37,106 bases of DNA. Source: Gammaproteobacteria bacterium. GTDB lineage: Bacteria; Pseudomonadota; Gammaproteobacteria; SZUA-229. Below the pieces are notes generated by a model. It was not told the origin of the DNA. It ran no database searches and saw only the letters and a list, made by a program, of their open reading frames with translations. The position numbers and the translations under genes are program-made. Below are positions 1 through 8,295 of this stretch, piece after piece. The first letter of the stretch is position 1. Each line of letters starts with the position of its first letter. The DNA lies in the NCBI GenBank assembly GCA_026195255.1, contig JAPHSS010000054.1:1-37106 (forward strand), in the 5' to 3' direction.

Positions 1-15
1 TCGTTCAGATGCGCC

Positions 16-68
16 ATCCAGGCTTACAGAACTTAAAATTACATCCCTGTAATTTTACCCCTCGATGG
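16..68. repeat. Nested inverted repeat at left edge
   Basis: An inner perfect 9-bp stem (positions 35-43 and 48-56, arms aaaattaca/tgtaatttt, loop tccc) sits inside an outer 8-of-9 inverted repeat (ccatccagg at about 17-25, cctcgatgg at 60-68). It is REP-like in form and intergenic. There is no U-tract directly after it, so it is not a convincing terminator for a plus-strand gene. The window edge may cut the element. Confidence 0.4.
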
Positions 69-168
69 AAACATTTTTTGGCTAGCTCCAGAGGGGATAC
101 AAATCAAAACCAATATAAAGCGGTTATTTAAAAGAAGATAAATATGGATTTCAGTTAAACAGTTTTAC

Positions 169-266
169 TCTGTTAAGGCTCATCTCCATCGGGGAAAGAC
201 CGCCGATTTTTGGCGCTCTGTCCCCTTAACCCATACCACCAGGAGATGTTCGGTGTAGCAACCCAG
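169..266 (+). repeat. Dispersed repeat, copy A (single-ended form)
   Basis: This copy carries the family end (catctccatcggggaaag at 181-198), then the shared core with gaccgccg, gctctgtccccttaaccc and ataccacca, then gatgttcggtgtag. The arms catctcc (181-187) and ggagatg (242-248) make it a short palindrome. It lies just downstream of ppk1. Related copies are at 10813, 17486, 18227 and 27424. The rest of 1-339 shows no gene that I can support. Confidence 0.8.
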
Positions 267-339
267 TCCTGTTAAAAGCCTGAAAAACCAAAAGCAAATA
301 CATAAACTCATAAAGCTAAACTAAACTTTGCTATAACCT

Positions 340-2472
340 TTAACTGCTTTCAGCCAGGTCTTCTAATAACTTTTCCTGCGCAATAAATGCTTCTTTGCCA
401 TCTTCTGGTGTCGCCCGCGTGTAGATACCGTCCTGATCCATTTTCCAGGCTTGTGTATTATCCAGTAAATAATATTCCAGTTCATTAATTATGCGGTCTT
501 GAAGTGCTTTGTTTTCTATTGGTATGGCAATTTCAACACGGTGGTATAAATTGCGTTCCATCCAGTCTGCACTGGAGATATAAACTTCAGGGTTCTCATC
601 ATTTTTAAAGTATATGACCCTGTCATGTTCAAGAAATCTACCGACAATAGAGGTTACTTTTATATTTTCAGATACACCCGCAAGGCCTGGTCTTAGTGCG
701 CACATGCCACGGATGAGTAGATCGATTTTTACACCATACGATGATGCCTGATATAAGGCGCTAATCATCTCAGCATCTACCAGCGAGTTGAGTTTTATAA
801 TAATACGGCCTTCTTTACCCTGGGCCGCATGTTGTCTTTCTCTCTCGATTTTTGCTTCGAGTGCATCCTGAAGTGTGAACGGTGATTGCAGTAGTTTGTT
901 CAGGTTCTTAGTCTGACCCATGCTGGTTAACTGATGAAATACCCGGTTAACATCTTCACATATTTTTTTGTTTGAAGTGAATAAACCATAATCAGTGTAT
1001 AAACGGGCAGTACGTGAATGGTAGTTCCCCGTGCCTAAATGTGCGTATTGTCTTAAATGTTGTGCCTCACGACGTATAACCAGTAACATTTTGGCGTGGG
1101 TTTTATAACCCACAACACCATATACAACATGGGCTCCCGCTTCCTGTAATTTAGCCGCCAGTGTTATATTGGCTTCTTCATCAAATCGGGCGCGTAACTC
1201 AACAACCACGGTGACTTCTTTACCCAGTTTAGCGGCTTTTACCAGTGCATTAACGACGGCGGAGCTTGGGCCTGTTCTATAAAGAGTTTGTTTTATGGCT
1301 AGTACGTTCGGATCATTGGCTGCCTGACGAATAAAATCTACAACAGGCGCAAAGGACTCGTAGGGATGGTGTAATAAAACATCCTGATTACTGATGGTTT
1401 CAAAAATATCAGATTTAAGAGTGACCTTGGTTGGAATAGCCGGTACAAAAGGTTTGTATTTTAATTCAGGACGGTTTATTAAATCATAAACCTCATTTAG
1501 TCGGTTTACGTTAACCGGACCATCAACTCGATATAAATCCTGTTCTGAAAGTTCAAATTTATCTAACAGATAATTACATATTTTTTCAGGGCAATCGTGC
1601 GCGGCTTCAAGACGCACCGCATCGCCATAACGCCGTGAACCCAATTCACCTTCTACGGCGCGTAACAAATCATCAATTTCTTCTTCGTCAACATATAAGT
1701 CACTGTTACGGGTAACGCGAAACTGGTAACAGCCTTTAATATTCATGCCCGGAAACAGGCTACTAACATAAGCATGCACAACCGATGATAAGAAAACAAA
1801 ATCATTGGGCCCACAGTCGCATTCTTCATGGGGTAGCTGAATAATACGTGGCAGTGCTCGTGGAATTTGTACAATAGCTAAACCGCTATTACGTCCAAAT
1901 GCATCTTTACCCTTTAAGGAAACAATAAAATGCAAACTCTTATTTAGTATACGTGGAAACGGGTGGGCCGGGTCGAGTGCAAGTGGGCTGATAATAGGTA
2001 ATAACTCATTATCAAAATAATCTTTTAACCAGCTATCCATGCAGGTATTCCATTCTGTACGGCGTACAAAACGAATGTTCTCAGCTGACAGTAGATCATC
2101 TAAAATATGGTTGAGTAACTGGTACTGCTCGTCAACCAGTTCGTGCGCTCGTTGACTAATAGATTTTAGAACCTGCTTAGGTGAAATATTATCAGGCTCA
2201 TTATGCTGCGCGCCCAGTTCCACTTTCTGTTGCATGCCAGCAACTCTTATCTCAAAAAACTCATCCAGATTGGTGCTGAAGATACACAAAAAACGTAACC
2301 GCTCAAGCAGCGGAATGCTCTCGTCCCTGGCCTGCTGTAACACACGCCAGTTGAACTCAATCAGGCTCATCTGGCGATTGAGGTAATATTCCGGTTTCTT
2401 GAAATCAATAGAGGCTGTCTTGCCTGATGTCTTTTTCTTAGAAATCTTCTTGTTTGTGTCTGGCTTCGTCAT
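340..2472 (-). CDS. ppk1: Polyphosphate kinase 1
   Basis: PPK1 reversibly polymerises the gamma-phosphate of ATP into inorganic polyphosphate, at or near the inner membrane. At 710 residues it has the usual family length (E. coli about 690), with an N-terminal lysine-rich extension of about 25 residues. Residues 30-80 hold the N-domain signature (LNRQMSLIEFNWRVL, then STNLDEFFEIR). The phosphorylated histidine is probably H459 in YKTHAKMLL, followed by HLGTGNYHSRTA, and the second conserved histidine is H616 in EHDRVIYF. These belong to the two phospholipase-D-like catalytic domains. It is divergent from the membrane protein gene at 2688, with a palindrome in the shared 215-bp spacer. No ppx neighbour is present. 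Identification is secure. Confidence 0.97.
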   Translation of the reverse strand: MTKPDTNKKISKKKTSGKTASIDFKKPEYYLNRQMSLIEFNWRVLQQARDESIPLLERLRFLCIFSTNLDEFFEIRVAGMQQKVELGAQHNEPDNISPKQVLKSISQRAHELVDEQYQLLNHILDDLLSAENIRFVRRTEWNTCMDSWLKDYFDNELLPIISPLALDPAHPFPRILNKSLHFIVSLKGKDAFGRNSGLAIVQIPRALPRIIQLPHEECDCGPNDFVFLSSVVHAYVSSLFPGMNIKGCYQFRVTRNSDLYVDEEEIDDLLRAVEGELGSRRYGDAVRLEAAHDCPEKICNYLLDKFELSEQDLYRVDGPVNVNRLNEVYDLINRPELKYKPFVPAIPTKVTLKSDIFETISNQDVLLHHPYESFAPVVDFIRQAANDPNVLAIKQTLYRTGPSSAVVNALVKAAKLGKEVTVVVELRARFDEEANITLAAKLQEAGAHVVYGVVGYKTHAKMLLVIRREAQHLRQYAHLGTGNYHSRTARLYTDYGLFTSNKKICEDVNRVFHQLTSMGQTKNLNKLLQSPFTLQDALEAKIERERQHAAQGKEGRIIIKLNSLVDAEMISALYQASSYGVKIDLLIRGMCALRPGLAGVSENIKVTSIVGRFLEHDRVIYFKNDENPEVYISSADWMERNLYHRVEIAIPIENKALQDRIINELEYYLLDNTQAWKMDQDGIYTRATPEDGKEAFIAQEKLLEDLAESS

Positions 2473-2590
2473 TATTTAAATTTTTTGCTGTTTTTATAAG
2501 GATCTCAACATCAATATTAGACCAAGTTTGTGTTTTTAGCCATAATTATGAGTCAGGTTTATTAGCAGTATCATGTATTTAGCGTTAATT

Positions 2591-2608
2591 CTTTACAAAT
2601 TTGTTAAG
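2591..2608. promoter_or_regulatory. 18-bp palindrome, candidate operator
   Basis: ctttacaaatttgttaag is an almost perfect dyad: arms CTT(T/A)ACAAA and TTTGT(T/A)AAG with one mismatched pair. It stands in the divergent spacer, about 120 bp from the ppk1 start and 80 bp from the start at 2688. It does not match the direct-repeat Pho box expected for phosphate control. The cognate regulator is unknown. AT-rich dyads arise by chance, so confidence is modest. Confidence 0.35.
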
Positions 2609-2687
2609 ATTGGGCGAAGTCTATTTCTATGGTGTATCCTCTATACTCATGATAATAATTATAAATTTTTAACTGTGGAGTCATGGT

Positions 2688-4148
2688 ATGACGTCTGATT
2701 TCTGGGTCAATCTAATAAAAGGCCAGCCCGAGTTATCGATACTCATTTGGGTATGTATATTGATTTTAGTGATGTATATCGCCAGGCAGCCTGCGCACCA
2801 GATGATTCTTTTACTAACACGGAGTCTGCGTAACGCATTACGCCTGATGGCACAGTCGGTGATGATAGCCGAAAAGCAACTAAAAAAGCGTAATCGAGAA
2901 GTATTATTAGCCCAGGGCCAGGAGCATGCAGAACGATTTATCGAACGTGAGTTTCAACGTGTAGAAATATTAGTAAATCGTGATTTAAGTGGTTATCCGT
3001 CATTACAACGTGACTTAAAAGAGCAAATCACCCGCATTGATGAGGATTATGTTCAATCTAGTGAGGTTCCACCAAAACCGCCCGAATGGCTTAAAGCGGT
3101 GAAGGCAGTGGCTGATATACCAGATAATGGCTCCCCGGTTGTCGCTAAAATATTAAACGATATACATAACACGTTAAAAAAAGCATTAGAAACAGACTTG
3201 CAGGAATATCGTCGGGCAAGTCGAGATCGCCATGGCTTATTGAAAAAAATGATGCCCTATTGGCGATCACTTAACAATAGTCTGAACTCTGTTGAAAGAA
3301 AAATAACAGGCCTTGAGCAACGTTCAATAATTATTGATGGACAAATGCAAACGTATGAAGATATCAGAAATCAAACCGGCTATGCGGAACGAATGTTATC
3401 TTCATCATCACTTACACAGTTTTTTATATCAGGTCTGGCTCTTTGCCTGGCTGTAATCGGCATGTATGTAAACTTTCAACTGATCGCTTTACCTATGGAA
3501 GAAATGGTCGGAGCAGCAAGTTATTTAGGCTCAAGCTCTATTCGTGCATCAGATGTATCTGCTTTGTTCATAGTCAGTATTGAGGTTATTTTAGGATTAT
3601 TTTTAATGGAATCGGTAGGCATAACCCGATTATTCCCGGTTATTCATTTATTAGAAGATCATAAGCGTAAACTCATTTTCTGGATCATGCTTAGTTTCCT
3701 GGTTGTTTTTGCGGGCATTGAAGCATCACTTGCATATATGCGAGATATGTTAGCAGCTGACCGTGAAGCCTTGTCACAACTCCTCACGGGGGTAGAAGTG
3801 ACAGAACCGCCATTGCGCTGGATACCCTCGTTAGGGCAAATGGTAATGGGTTTCATACTGCCTTTTGTTTTAACGTTTGTGGCCATTCCCCTGGAGTCAT
3901 TCATTCACTCATTCAGAACGGTAAGTGGTTTATTTATTGTATGGTTATTACATTTGCTGGTAGTCAGTATTCGATTTGTTGCTTATATAATTTACGCAAT
4001 GGGAAAAATGCTAATGAATGTTTACGATTTAATTATTTTTATTCCATTAAAAGTTGAAAGTAGTTTTTCAAACAAACCTGATAAAAAGAAAAAAGATTTA
4101 ATAAGCGGTGTGTTAACTCATCAGCAAGAAGAAGTGAGTGAAAAATGA
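2688..4148 (+). CDS. Multi-pass membrane protein, partner of VWA lipoprotein
   Basis: I do not recognise this 486-residue protein. A first hydrophobic segment lies at about 15-32. It is followed by a charged, helical, probably coiled-coil region (about 45-235) with many Lys, Arg, Glu and Gln. Four or five more membrane segments follow, at about 242-264, 291-309, 329-349, 381-401 and 413-440, and then a lysine-rich tail (about 460-470). The layout suggests a large soluble helical domain between the first and later membrane helices. The start is supported by gtggag at 2675-2680, 7 nt before the ATG. The stop overlaps the next start (ATGA at 4145-4148), so the two products are probably made together and may form one complex. 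The function is open. Confidence 0.8.
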   Translation: MTSDFWVNLIKGQPELSILIWVCILILVMYIARQPAHQMILLLTRSLRNALRLMAQSVMIAEKQLKKRNREVLLAQGQEHAERFIEREFQRVEILVNRDLSGYPSLQRDLKEQITRIDEDYVQSSEVPPKPPEWLKAVKAVADIPDNGSPVVAKILNDIHNTLKKALETDLQEYRRASRDRHGLLKKMMPYWRSLNNSLNSVERKITGLEQRSIIIDGQMQTYEDIRNQTGYAERMLSSSSLTQFFISGLALCLAVIGMYVNFQLIALPMEEMVGAASYLGSSSIRASDVSALFIVSIEVILGLFLMESVGITRLFPVIHLLEDHKRKLIFWIMLSFLVVFAGIEASLAYMRDMLAADREALSQLLTGVEVTEPPLRWIPSLGQMVMGFILPFVLTFVAIPLESFIHSFRTVSGLFIVWLLHLLVVSIRFVAYIIYAMGKMLMNVYDLIIFIPLKVESSFSNKPDKKKKDLISGVLTHQQEEVSEK

Positions 4149-4813
4149 AAACATTTATCGCAAAGGGGGTGTTTCTTGGCTTAAGTTTTATGTTGCTGAT
4201 GAGTTTACTGGCACAACATGGCTGTTCTGAACCCAGAGAGAAAAAAGCGGTTTATGTGCTGGTAGATACCTCGGGAACCTACAGTAAGCAGTTTGATAAA
4301 GTACAAATAGTAATGCGTTATCTACTAGGTTCATTAACGCCCGGTGAATCTTTAGCGCTGGCACGAATAGATAGTGAGAGTTTTAATGAAAAAGATATTA
4401 TTGCCCGCATGAGTTTTGACTTAAGACCGTCTATGGCAAATGCCCAGAAACGCGCATTCATAGAATCTATTGATATGTTTGGTAAGAATATTCAAGCAAG
4501 TAGATACACTGATATAACCGGCGGTATCTTACAGGCAATAGAATATTTAAATGAAACTCAGGCAACGCAAAGAACAATTCTTATCTTTTCAGATTTAAAA
4601 GAAGAAATTAAAAAAGGTCAGGTACGAGATTTTCCAATTAGTTTTAATGGTATTCATGTAGTGGCTATCAATGTGACTAAATTAAAGAGTGACAACGTTG
4701 ACCCCAGGGAATACCAGAATCGCCTTGACGCATGGGCTAAACGAGTTGAGCAGGGCGGGGGTAACTGGAAGTTAATTAATGATATGAATAACCTGAGTCA
4801 GATCATTGAATGA
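4145..4813 (+). CDS. VWA-like domain lipoprotein
   Basis: A 222-residue exported protein. The N-terminus is a signal peptide (residues 5-26) ending at a possible lipobox cysteine, C27, although the preceding residues (AQHGC) are not ideal. The rest resembles a von Willebrand factor A fold: a central strand ending in DTSGT (41-45), which is a variant of the DxSxS metal site, then TDITGG (about 122-127) and the strand ILIFSD (145-150). The modified DxSxT raises the question of whether metal is bound. It overlaps the upstream membrane protein gene by ATGA. By analogy with other VWA-membrane pairs it could act as a periplasmic assembly or binding partner, but that is inference. Confidence 0.7.
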   Translation: MKTFIAKGVFLGLSFMLLMSLLAQHGCSEPREKKAVYVLVDTSGTYSKQFDKVQIVMRYLLGSLTPGESLALARIDSESFNEKDIIARMSFDLRPSMANAQKRAFIESIDMFGKNIQASRYTDITGGILQAIEYLNETQATQRTILIFSDLKEEIKKGQVRDFPISFNGIHVVAINVTKLKSDNVDPREYQNRLDAWAKRVEQGGGNWKLINDMNNLSQIIE

Positions 4814-4930
4814 TCTGTGAGAAAGGTCACAAAGTGAAAGCATTACCGACAGTTGTCTAAAATAAGTAAATAGTTAACTTATTGATATATATTAGTTTAT
4901 TTTATAGTGCTGTCAGTTTATTTAAAGTAA

Positions 4931-4954
4931 AAAAACGCCTGTAATCACGTTTTT
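4931..4954 (+). terminator. Weak AT-rich hairpin, possible terminator
   Basis: aaaaacg (4931-4937) pairs with cgttttt (4948-4954), so the stem carries its own A- and T-tracts. It has only two GC pairs, so termination would be weak. It sits 118 bp after the VWA lipoprotein gene and upstream of the sigma-54-type promoter of the next gene. Confidence 0.3.
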
Positions 4955-4994
4955 AATCTCTAATTGATTGAAAAATATACTAAAAACCAGGCTC

Positions 4995-5010
4995 TGGGAT
5001 GATTATTGCA
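4995..5010 (+). promoter_or_regulatory. Sigma-54 (RpoN) promoter for PEP-CTERM gene
   Basis: TGGGATGATTATTGCA matches the RpoN consensus TGGCACG-N4-TTGC(A/T), with the invariant GG and GC exactly 10 nt apart and two mismatches in the -24 box. Transcription would start near 5020, giving a leader of about 63 nt. PEP-CTERM genes are known to be controlled by RpoN with the PrsK/PrsR two-component system in other bacteria, so the context supports the match. An upstream dyad aataagt/acttatt (4861-4867, 4877-4883) could be an activator site, but this is weak. Confidence 0.65.
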
Positions 5011-5035
5011 TTTATGAACATCAAAGAATAAAAGA

Positions 5036-5056
5036 TATAACCACTTTCAGGTTATA
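5036..5056 (+). promoter_or_regulatory. Leader hairpin of PEP-CTERM gene
   Basis: tataacc (5036-5042) and ggttata (5050-5056) form a perfect 7-bp stem with a 7-nt loop. It lies in the predicted leader, 27 nt before the preferred ATG. It could stabilise or tune the mRNA; no function is shown. Confidence 0.35.
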
Positions 5057-5083
5057 TAAAAAGTGTTAACAGGATTGTGTGTG

Positions 5084-5794
5084 ATGAGTGTTTTTTCGCA
5101 GTTTTTAAAGGTATGTGCGATCTCAGGTGTGACCTTATTAAGTACATCGGCAACTTCTGCCAGCTTTACAGGTTTTGCATATGGTGATTTTAGTAACCCC
5201 GTTTCAGGTGTTAACGATTATATAAATATCGTTAATAACGATTTGGGTTATCACCGCAAGGACAATAGTGTTTTTGACTGGGGTATAGATAAAAGAGGTA
5301 ATAGTAGCCGCTTTCGTTTCGATGGTACCGCCAGTGATTATTTCGAGCCTAATTTTACAGTAACAGAGGGCACTGCTTTTTCATTAGGTGAATTTACCTA
5401 CGTAAATCGTGCTACACGTTACTCTGCGAATGTTACCGGCATAGATTTTGATCTAAATGTAAATTTGCTGGGTATTGGCTGGTCGACTTTTAATTATTCA
5501 TTGAGTATTGACAATACCCCTAACGGATCAAAAAATGTACCAGATTATGTCAGCCTGATTAGTCAGGGTGAAGACTCATCATTTAGCTATCTGGGTAATT
5601 CATATCGTTTTGAAATTTTAGGCTTCAGTCGTGATGGTGGTTTAACCTTTGAAGACTCTACATTTGCTAATGAACGGTCATATACAACGGCTGAAATATA
5701 TGGTCAAATTCAGGCGGTGCCTGTACCTGCAGCCCTGTGGTTATTTGGTTCAGGTTTATTAACTCTTGGTGCCTTATTAAAAAGAAAAAAATGA
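5084..5794 (+). CDS. PEP-CTERM sorting domain protein
   Basis: This is a secreted protein of about 236 residues, counted from the ATG at 5084, which has AGGA at 5071-5074 upstream; an in-frame GTG at 5063 is less likely. An N-terminal signal peptide of about 25 residues is followed by a Ser/Asn/Asp-rich, beta-type body without cysteine pairs, typical of exosortase substrates. The C-terminus is diagnostic: VPVPAALWLFGSGLL, a further hydrophobic stretch, then KRKK. Here VP replaces the PEP motif, as in many gammaproteobacterial members. In such systems exosortase (EpsH/XrtA) removes the tail and the protein is delivered to the surface or biofilm matrix. No exosortase gene is in the window. It has its own RpoN-type promoter. 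Confidence 0.85.
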   Translation: MSVFSQFLKVCAISGVTLLSTSATSASFTGFAYGDFSNPVSGVNDYINIVNNDLGYHRKDNSVFDWGIDKRGNSSRFRFDGTASDYFEPNFTVTEGTAFSLGEFTYVNRATRYSANVTGIDFDLNVNLLGIGWSTFNYSLSIDNTPNGSKNVPDYVSLISQGEDSSFSYLGNSYRFEILGFSRDGGLTFEDSTFANERSYTTAEIYGQIQAVPVPAALWLFGSGLLTLGALLKRKK

Positions 5795-5861
5795 TAATAA
5801 GATTTACACATGTAGCCACTCATAATTTTTATTAATTATACCTGGCAGGGAAGGTTTAAAA

Positions 5862-6290
5862 ATGGCTCTGCAGGAATGTTGGGGTTTATACGAGAAAGAA
5901 TATGAGGGTAATCCGCTAAGGATACGTCTTAATGAAGGCATAGAAGATTATGTCTGTCACCCTCGTTATATGCATCAGATTTGTATTGCGGTTCCACTGA
6001 ATGATGCAGATGACACCGGGTTTCCTTTTCCTGAGGAGTGTAAATTACTCGATGAACTGGAAATGTTACTAAAAGAGAAACTGGAACAACAGCAGATATC
6101 TGTATTTGCAGCCGTTGTTACCTCTAATGGATATAGAGTATTTATTCTTTATACCTACCTCCCCGATTATTGTTTAAAAACCGTAAACGAATTAAATAAT
6201 GACTGGATATATCATCCCATCACATCAACTGCCCAGGAAGATCGTAACTGGGAAACTATAGAAGAATTGATAGAAAACACCAAAAGATAA
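5862..6290 (+). CDS. DUF695-like hypothetical protein
   Basis: A 142-residue soluble protein without signal or membrane segments. The pattern (FPxxEE at about 54-59, a helix, then a strand pair around VVTSNGYRVFILYTY) resembles DUF695 family proteins, whose function is unknown; I am only fairly sure of the family. A strong ribosome site (agggaagg) precedes the ATG. The gene lies 67 bp after the PEP-CTERM gene on the same strand and could be read through from it, but nothing ties their functions together. Confidence 0.65.
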   Translation: MALQECWGLYEKEYEGNPLRIRLNEGIEDYVCHPRYMHQICIAVPLNDADDTGFPFPEECKLLDELEMLLKEKLEQQQISVFAAVVTSNGYRVFILYTYLPDYCLKTVNELNNDWIYHPITSTAQEDRNWETIEELIENTKR

Positions 6291-6395
6291 CTTTAAATTT
6301 CGTCAATAACTAAGTGAAACCCCGCTTAACTGCCTTTATCTCTGGCGGTAGTAAAAATAATTGATTTTTTTAACCCCATTGTTAAACCCCGGACG

Positions 6396-6421
6396 TTTAT
6401 AGTTTTGAACCTATAAAGGAG
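6396..6421 (+). promoter_or_regulatory. Hairpin touching the ribosome site of the VWA gene
   Basis: tttatag (6396-6402) and ctataaa (6411-6417) form a 7-bp inverted repeat whose right arm runs into the Shine-Dalgarno sequence aaaggag (6415-6421), just upstream of the ATG at 6429. Folding could mask the ribosome site, or the dyad could be an operator. Either role is inference. Confidence 0.35.
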
Positions 6422-6428
6422 TTTTACA

Positions 6429-8189
6429 ATGAATAATACAATCACGCCTCTTTCGTTATCTATCGTATGTGTCTCTGGTGTGCTTTTATCGGCATGTGGG
6501 TCGGTAGAAAAAAACGACACAGATCTAACTCAGCTTACTTCAGATAAACAGATAAAAACAAATCAGCAGCAAAATATCAAAGAAACAGAAAAAACACAGC
6601 TTACCAATACACCCGAAATAATCACACGGGGGCTAACGTCGGCAGCAGTAAAAGCCAGCGCCAAACATAAGAATTATATTATGTCAGAAAGATCGGCTAC
6701 TGCGTTTAAACAACGGCCGCAGCCTTCTGTTATTTATAATCAAGATTCATTTATGCATGCTGCCGAAGAAAATAGAGAAAATTATAATCATTTCACCGAC
6801 AACGTTATTAATAAGTCTATAGAGAGTCCACTGTCTACATTTAGTATTGACGTAGATACAGGGGCCTATTCAAATGTAAGACGTTTTATAAATCAGGGGC
6901 AACTGCCACAAAGAGATGCGGTGAGAGCTGAAGAGTTAATAAATTATTTTAGTTACAATTATGAATACCCGCAGAGTAAAAGTCAGCCCTTCACTATCAA
7001 TACAGAAATAGCGCCATCACCCTGGAACAAAAATAGTCATTTATTACATATTGGCTTACAGGCATACCAGTCGTTTAATGAGCAGCGCCCTGCAAATAAT
7101 CTGGTGTTTTTAGTCGATGTATCCGGTTCCATGCAGAGCAAAGATAAATTGCAGTTGCTTAAGTCAGGTTTAAAATTGCTGGTTAAAAATTTAGATGAAA
7201 ATGATCGAATTTCCATTGTTACCTATGCGGGTTCCAGCGGTGTAGTTTTAAAACCAACAAAAGGCGATCAAACGGCAGAAATATCTATGGCGCTTGATAA
7301 CTTAACTGCTGCAGGCTCAACCAATGGCGCGAGTGGTATAAAACTGGCGTATCAGATGGCACAGCAGTCATTTATTAAAGAGGGCGTGAATCGCATTGTT
7401 TTAGCCACTGATGGTGATTTTAATGTAGGTGTTACAGATTTTGAGGCACTCAAACAAATCGTTGAAGAAAAGCGAAAAACAGGTGTGTCATTAACAACCC
7501 TGGGTTTCGGGCAAGGTAATTATAATGACCATTTAATGGAGCAACTCGCCGATGTGGGTAATGGTAACTATAGTTATATCGATAATTTAAATGAGGCAAG
7601 AAAAGTACTGGTTGAAGAAATGAGTTCAACCCTGAATACAGTTGCAAATGATGTGAAAATTCAGGTTGAATTTAATCCTCATCAGGTTTCAGAGTATCGT
7701 CTTATTGGTTATGAAAATCGCGCATTGAAACGTGAAGATTTTAAGAATGACAAGGTTGATGCAGGTGATATTGGTGAAAGCCATACAGTAACGGCTTTAT
7801 ATGAAGTGACATTTACAGATAGCCCGGTTCAGCAGCTTGGTTCGCAGCGTTATACTCGATCGAGTGAGGCTGTTGTAAATAATTATAATAATGAACTGGC
7901 CTTTCTTCGTTTAAGGTATAAGAAAAACAGTAAATCGAGTAGCCAGTTGATAGAAAAGCCATTATATAAAAGTGAAATTATTACTAATATGCAACAGGCG
8001 AGTAATAACTTTAAGTTTTCTGCCTCTGTGGCCGCATTTGCACAACAATTACGTGGTGGAAAATATCTACAAAACTTTAGCTATAATGATATTCTTGAGC
8101 TGGCTAGAAAATCTAAAGGTGATGATGTTTATGGTTATCGTGGTGAGTTTATTCAACTGGTAACACTGGCTCAGTCATTAGATAGCTAG
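6429..8189 (+). CDS. YfbK-type VWA domain lipoprotein
   Basis: A 586-residue probable lipoprotein. The signal peptide ends in LLSAC (C23), followed by a Gln/Lys/Thr-rich linker. Residues 130-175 carry the YfbK-family N-terminal signature (STFSIDVDTGAYSNVRR, then RAEELINYF). The VWA domain follows with an intact metal site: DVSGS at 220-224, T298 in GSTNG, and D328 in ATDGD. The C-terminal part (about 470-580) matches the region usual in YfbK homologues (DUF3520), ending in LARKSKGDD and YRGEFIQL. A strong ribosome site (aaaggag) precedes the ATG. The ECF sigma factor, candidate anti-sigma and FecR genes follow on the same strand, which suggests an envelope signalling or assembly role. The ligand is unknown. 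Confidence 0.9.
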   Translation: MNNTITPLSLSIVCVSGVLLSACGSVEKNDTDLTQLTSDKQIKTNQQQNIKETEKTQLTNTPEIITRGLTSAAVKASAKHKNYIMSERSATAFKQRPQPSVIYNQDSFMHAAEENRENYNHFTDNVINKSIESPLSTFSIDVDTGAYSNVRRFINQGQLPQRDAVRAEELINYFSYNYEYPQSKSQPFTINTEIAPSPWNKNSHLLHIGLQAYQSFNEQRPANNLVFLVDVSGSMQSKDKLQLLKSGLKLLVKNLDENDRISIVTYAGSSGVVLKPTKGDQTAEISMALDNLTAAGSTNGASGIKLAYQMAQQSFIKEGVNRIVLATDGDFNVGVTDFEALKQIVEEKRKTGVSLTTLGFGQGNYNDHLMEQLADVGNGNYSYIDNLNEARKVLVEEMSSTLNTVANDVKIQVEFNPHQVSEYRLIGYENRALKREDFKNDKVDAGDIGESHTVTALYEVTFTDSPVQQLGSQRYTRSSEAVVNNYNNELAFLRLRYKKNSKSSSQLIEKPLYKSEIITNMQQASNNFKFSASVAAFAQQLRGGKYLQNFSYNDILELARKSKGDDVYGYRGEFIQLVTLAQSLDS

Positions 8190-8209
8190 AGGTTTTATTT
8201 AAACGCTGG

Positions 8210-8244
8210 AATGTTGCCTGAATAAAATTGATAAGGGCAGCATT
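8210..8244 (+). terminator. Hairpin between VWA and sigma factor genes
   Basis: aatgttgcc (8210-8218) pairs with ggcagcatt (8236-8244) with one G-U pair, followed by the T-rich ttatta. The loop is long (17 nt) and the U-tract is poor, so it may act as an attenuator that lowers sigma factor expression rather than as a full terminator. Confidence 0.4.
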
Positions 8245-8295
8245 TTATTAGTTTAGTGAGCTTAAAAATTTAAATATCAATATTAATGGATACAA

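Noticed and set aside
2591-2608. Pho box for ppk1
   Set aside because: The site is an inverted repeat, not the direct repeats of a Pho box.
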